DNA of 64,000 nt, taken from the NCBI GenBank assembly GCA_016281495.1, contig JAEEIU010000060.1, positions 45,467-109,466 of the forward strand, read 5' to 3'. This DNA comes from Treponema sp. (GTDB taxonomy: Bacteria > Spirochaetota > Spirochaetia > Treponematales > Treponemataceae). The notes under the pieces were generated by a model. It made no database searches and was not told the DNA's origin. It worked only from the letters and a program-made list of their open reading frames with translations. Made by a program: the position numbers and the translations under genes. Of this stretch, positions 63,689-64,000 are shown one piece after another; within the stretch, counting starts at the first letter, position 1; every line of letters starts with the position of its first letter.

Positions 63689-64000
63689 ATGGCAAAAACA
63701 AGTAAGTCAAAAATAAGCTCCGCCACAATCGGATTTGAACAGCAGATTTGGGACGCAGCCTGCGAACTTTGGGGACACATTCCCGCTGCAGATTACAGAA
63801 AAATCTTTACAGGACTTATCTTCTTAAAATATATCTCAACCGCATTCGAAAAGAAATACGCAGAACTTATTGCAGAAGGTGACGGTTTTGAAGACGACCC
63901 CGATGCTTACGAAGCAGACAACATCTTCTTCGTCCCTCCGGAAGCCCGCTGGTCAGAAATTGCAAAGGCAGCCCACACACCGGAAATCGGCACAATCTTA
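63689..64000 (+). CDS. hsdM: Type I restriction-modification methyltransferase subunit HsdM, 3' end outside window
   Basis: 104 codons are visible. The N-terminal HsdM helical domain is recognisable: FEQQIWDAACELWGHIPAAD, YRKIFTGLIFLKYIS, and FFVPPEARWSEIAKAA. The methylase domain (NPPF/Y motif) would lie beyond the window. GGAG stands eight bases before the ATG. hsdS and hsdR would be expected further right. Confidence 0.92.
   Translation, partial: MAKTSKSKISSATIGFEQQIWDAACELWGHIPAADYRKIFTGLIFLKYISTAFEKKYAELIAEGDGFEDDPDAYEADNIFFVPPEARWSEIAKAAHTPEIGTIL

Noticed and set aside
63466..63780. N-terminal extension of the queuosine transporter, opposite frame 63466-63669, and search for a preQ1 riboswitch
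   Set aside because: The extension overlaps the hsdM start and has no family match; the opposite frame looks random; no preQ1 aptamer consensus was found.
1..64000. tRNA, rRNA, CRISPR arrays, prophage genes, parA/parB
   Set aside because: None was recognised on either strand by eye; small tRNAs could still be missed without a covariance search.

Overview
The window looks like a chromosome segment of a carbohydrate-degrading Treponema (Spirochaetota), probably a gut or rumen species. The evidence is low GC, many lipoproteins with loose spirochaete lipoboxes, an archaeal-type PheT, a cyclophilin-FKBP fusion, a Gx-transporter protein, and secreted or cytosolic glycosidases (GH5, GH27). No rRNA, tRNA or CRISPR array was seen.

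Layout. 1-11 kb: partial aldehyde dehydrogenase, a uracil-DNA-glycosylase-like protein, a giant TPR-repeat lipoprotein, HrpB helicase, a membrane transporter, the dual immunophilin and a periplasmic protein. 11-24 kb: the replication-origin block. On the minus strand, running leftwards, are dnaA, dnaN, recF, a DciA-like gene, rpmH, rnpA, yidD, yidC and jag; gyrB-gyrA run rightwards on the plus strand. DnaA boxes lie in the dnaN-dnaA gap. 24-26 kb: an almost gene-free segment with five ParB-binding parS palindromes, a diverged duplicated repeat and a candidate structured RNA just after gyrA. No parA or parB is present in the window.

26-46 kb: argA, an XRE regulator, pheT with an unusual C-terminal tRNA-binding domain, an FGE-domain lipoprotein, an FtsH-like ATPase without its protease domain, an S1-domain protein, GH5 glucanase, Nudix, a LURP-one protein, a barnase-like RNase overlapping an aminoacyl-tRNA-protein transferase, an EEP phosphohydrolase, Rsm22-like methyltransferase, Hsp33, DUF763, PutP, and an alanine/glycine symporter behind a glycine riboswitch.

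46-64 kb is more accessory: a DUF234-type ATPase, DUF1361 protein and methyltransferase; a damage-tolerance cassette (UmuC plus a naturally short, active-site-less UmuD) facing a CI/LexA-like repressor; REP-like palindromes; an aldo-keto reductase/oxidoreductase pair; a WYL-domain regulator; a likely IS21-type end remnant; a cassette of unknown genes with an XRE regulator; GH27 alpha-galactosidase; a guanine-deaminase-like enzyme; a queuosine-precursor transporter; and the start of a type I restriction-modification hsdM.

Regulatory observations: three minus-strand promoters (WYL regulator and two unknown genes) share the same long motif at the same spacing from the -10 box, suggesting a local regulon. 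At several genes (dnaA, argA, S1, DUF234 ATPase, hslO, GH27) the -10 box lies only 6-9 bases before the start codon, suggesting leaderless mRNAs. Family assignments come from reading motifs by eye; no database search was run.
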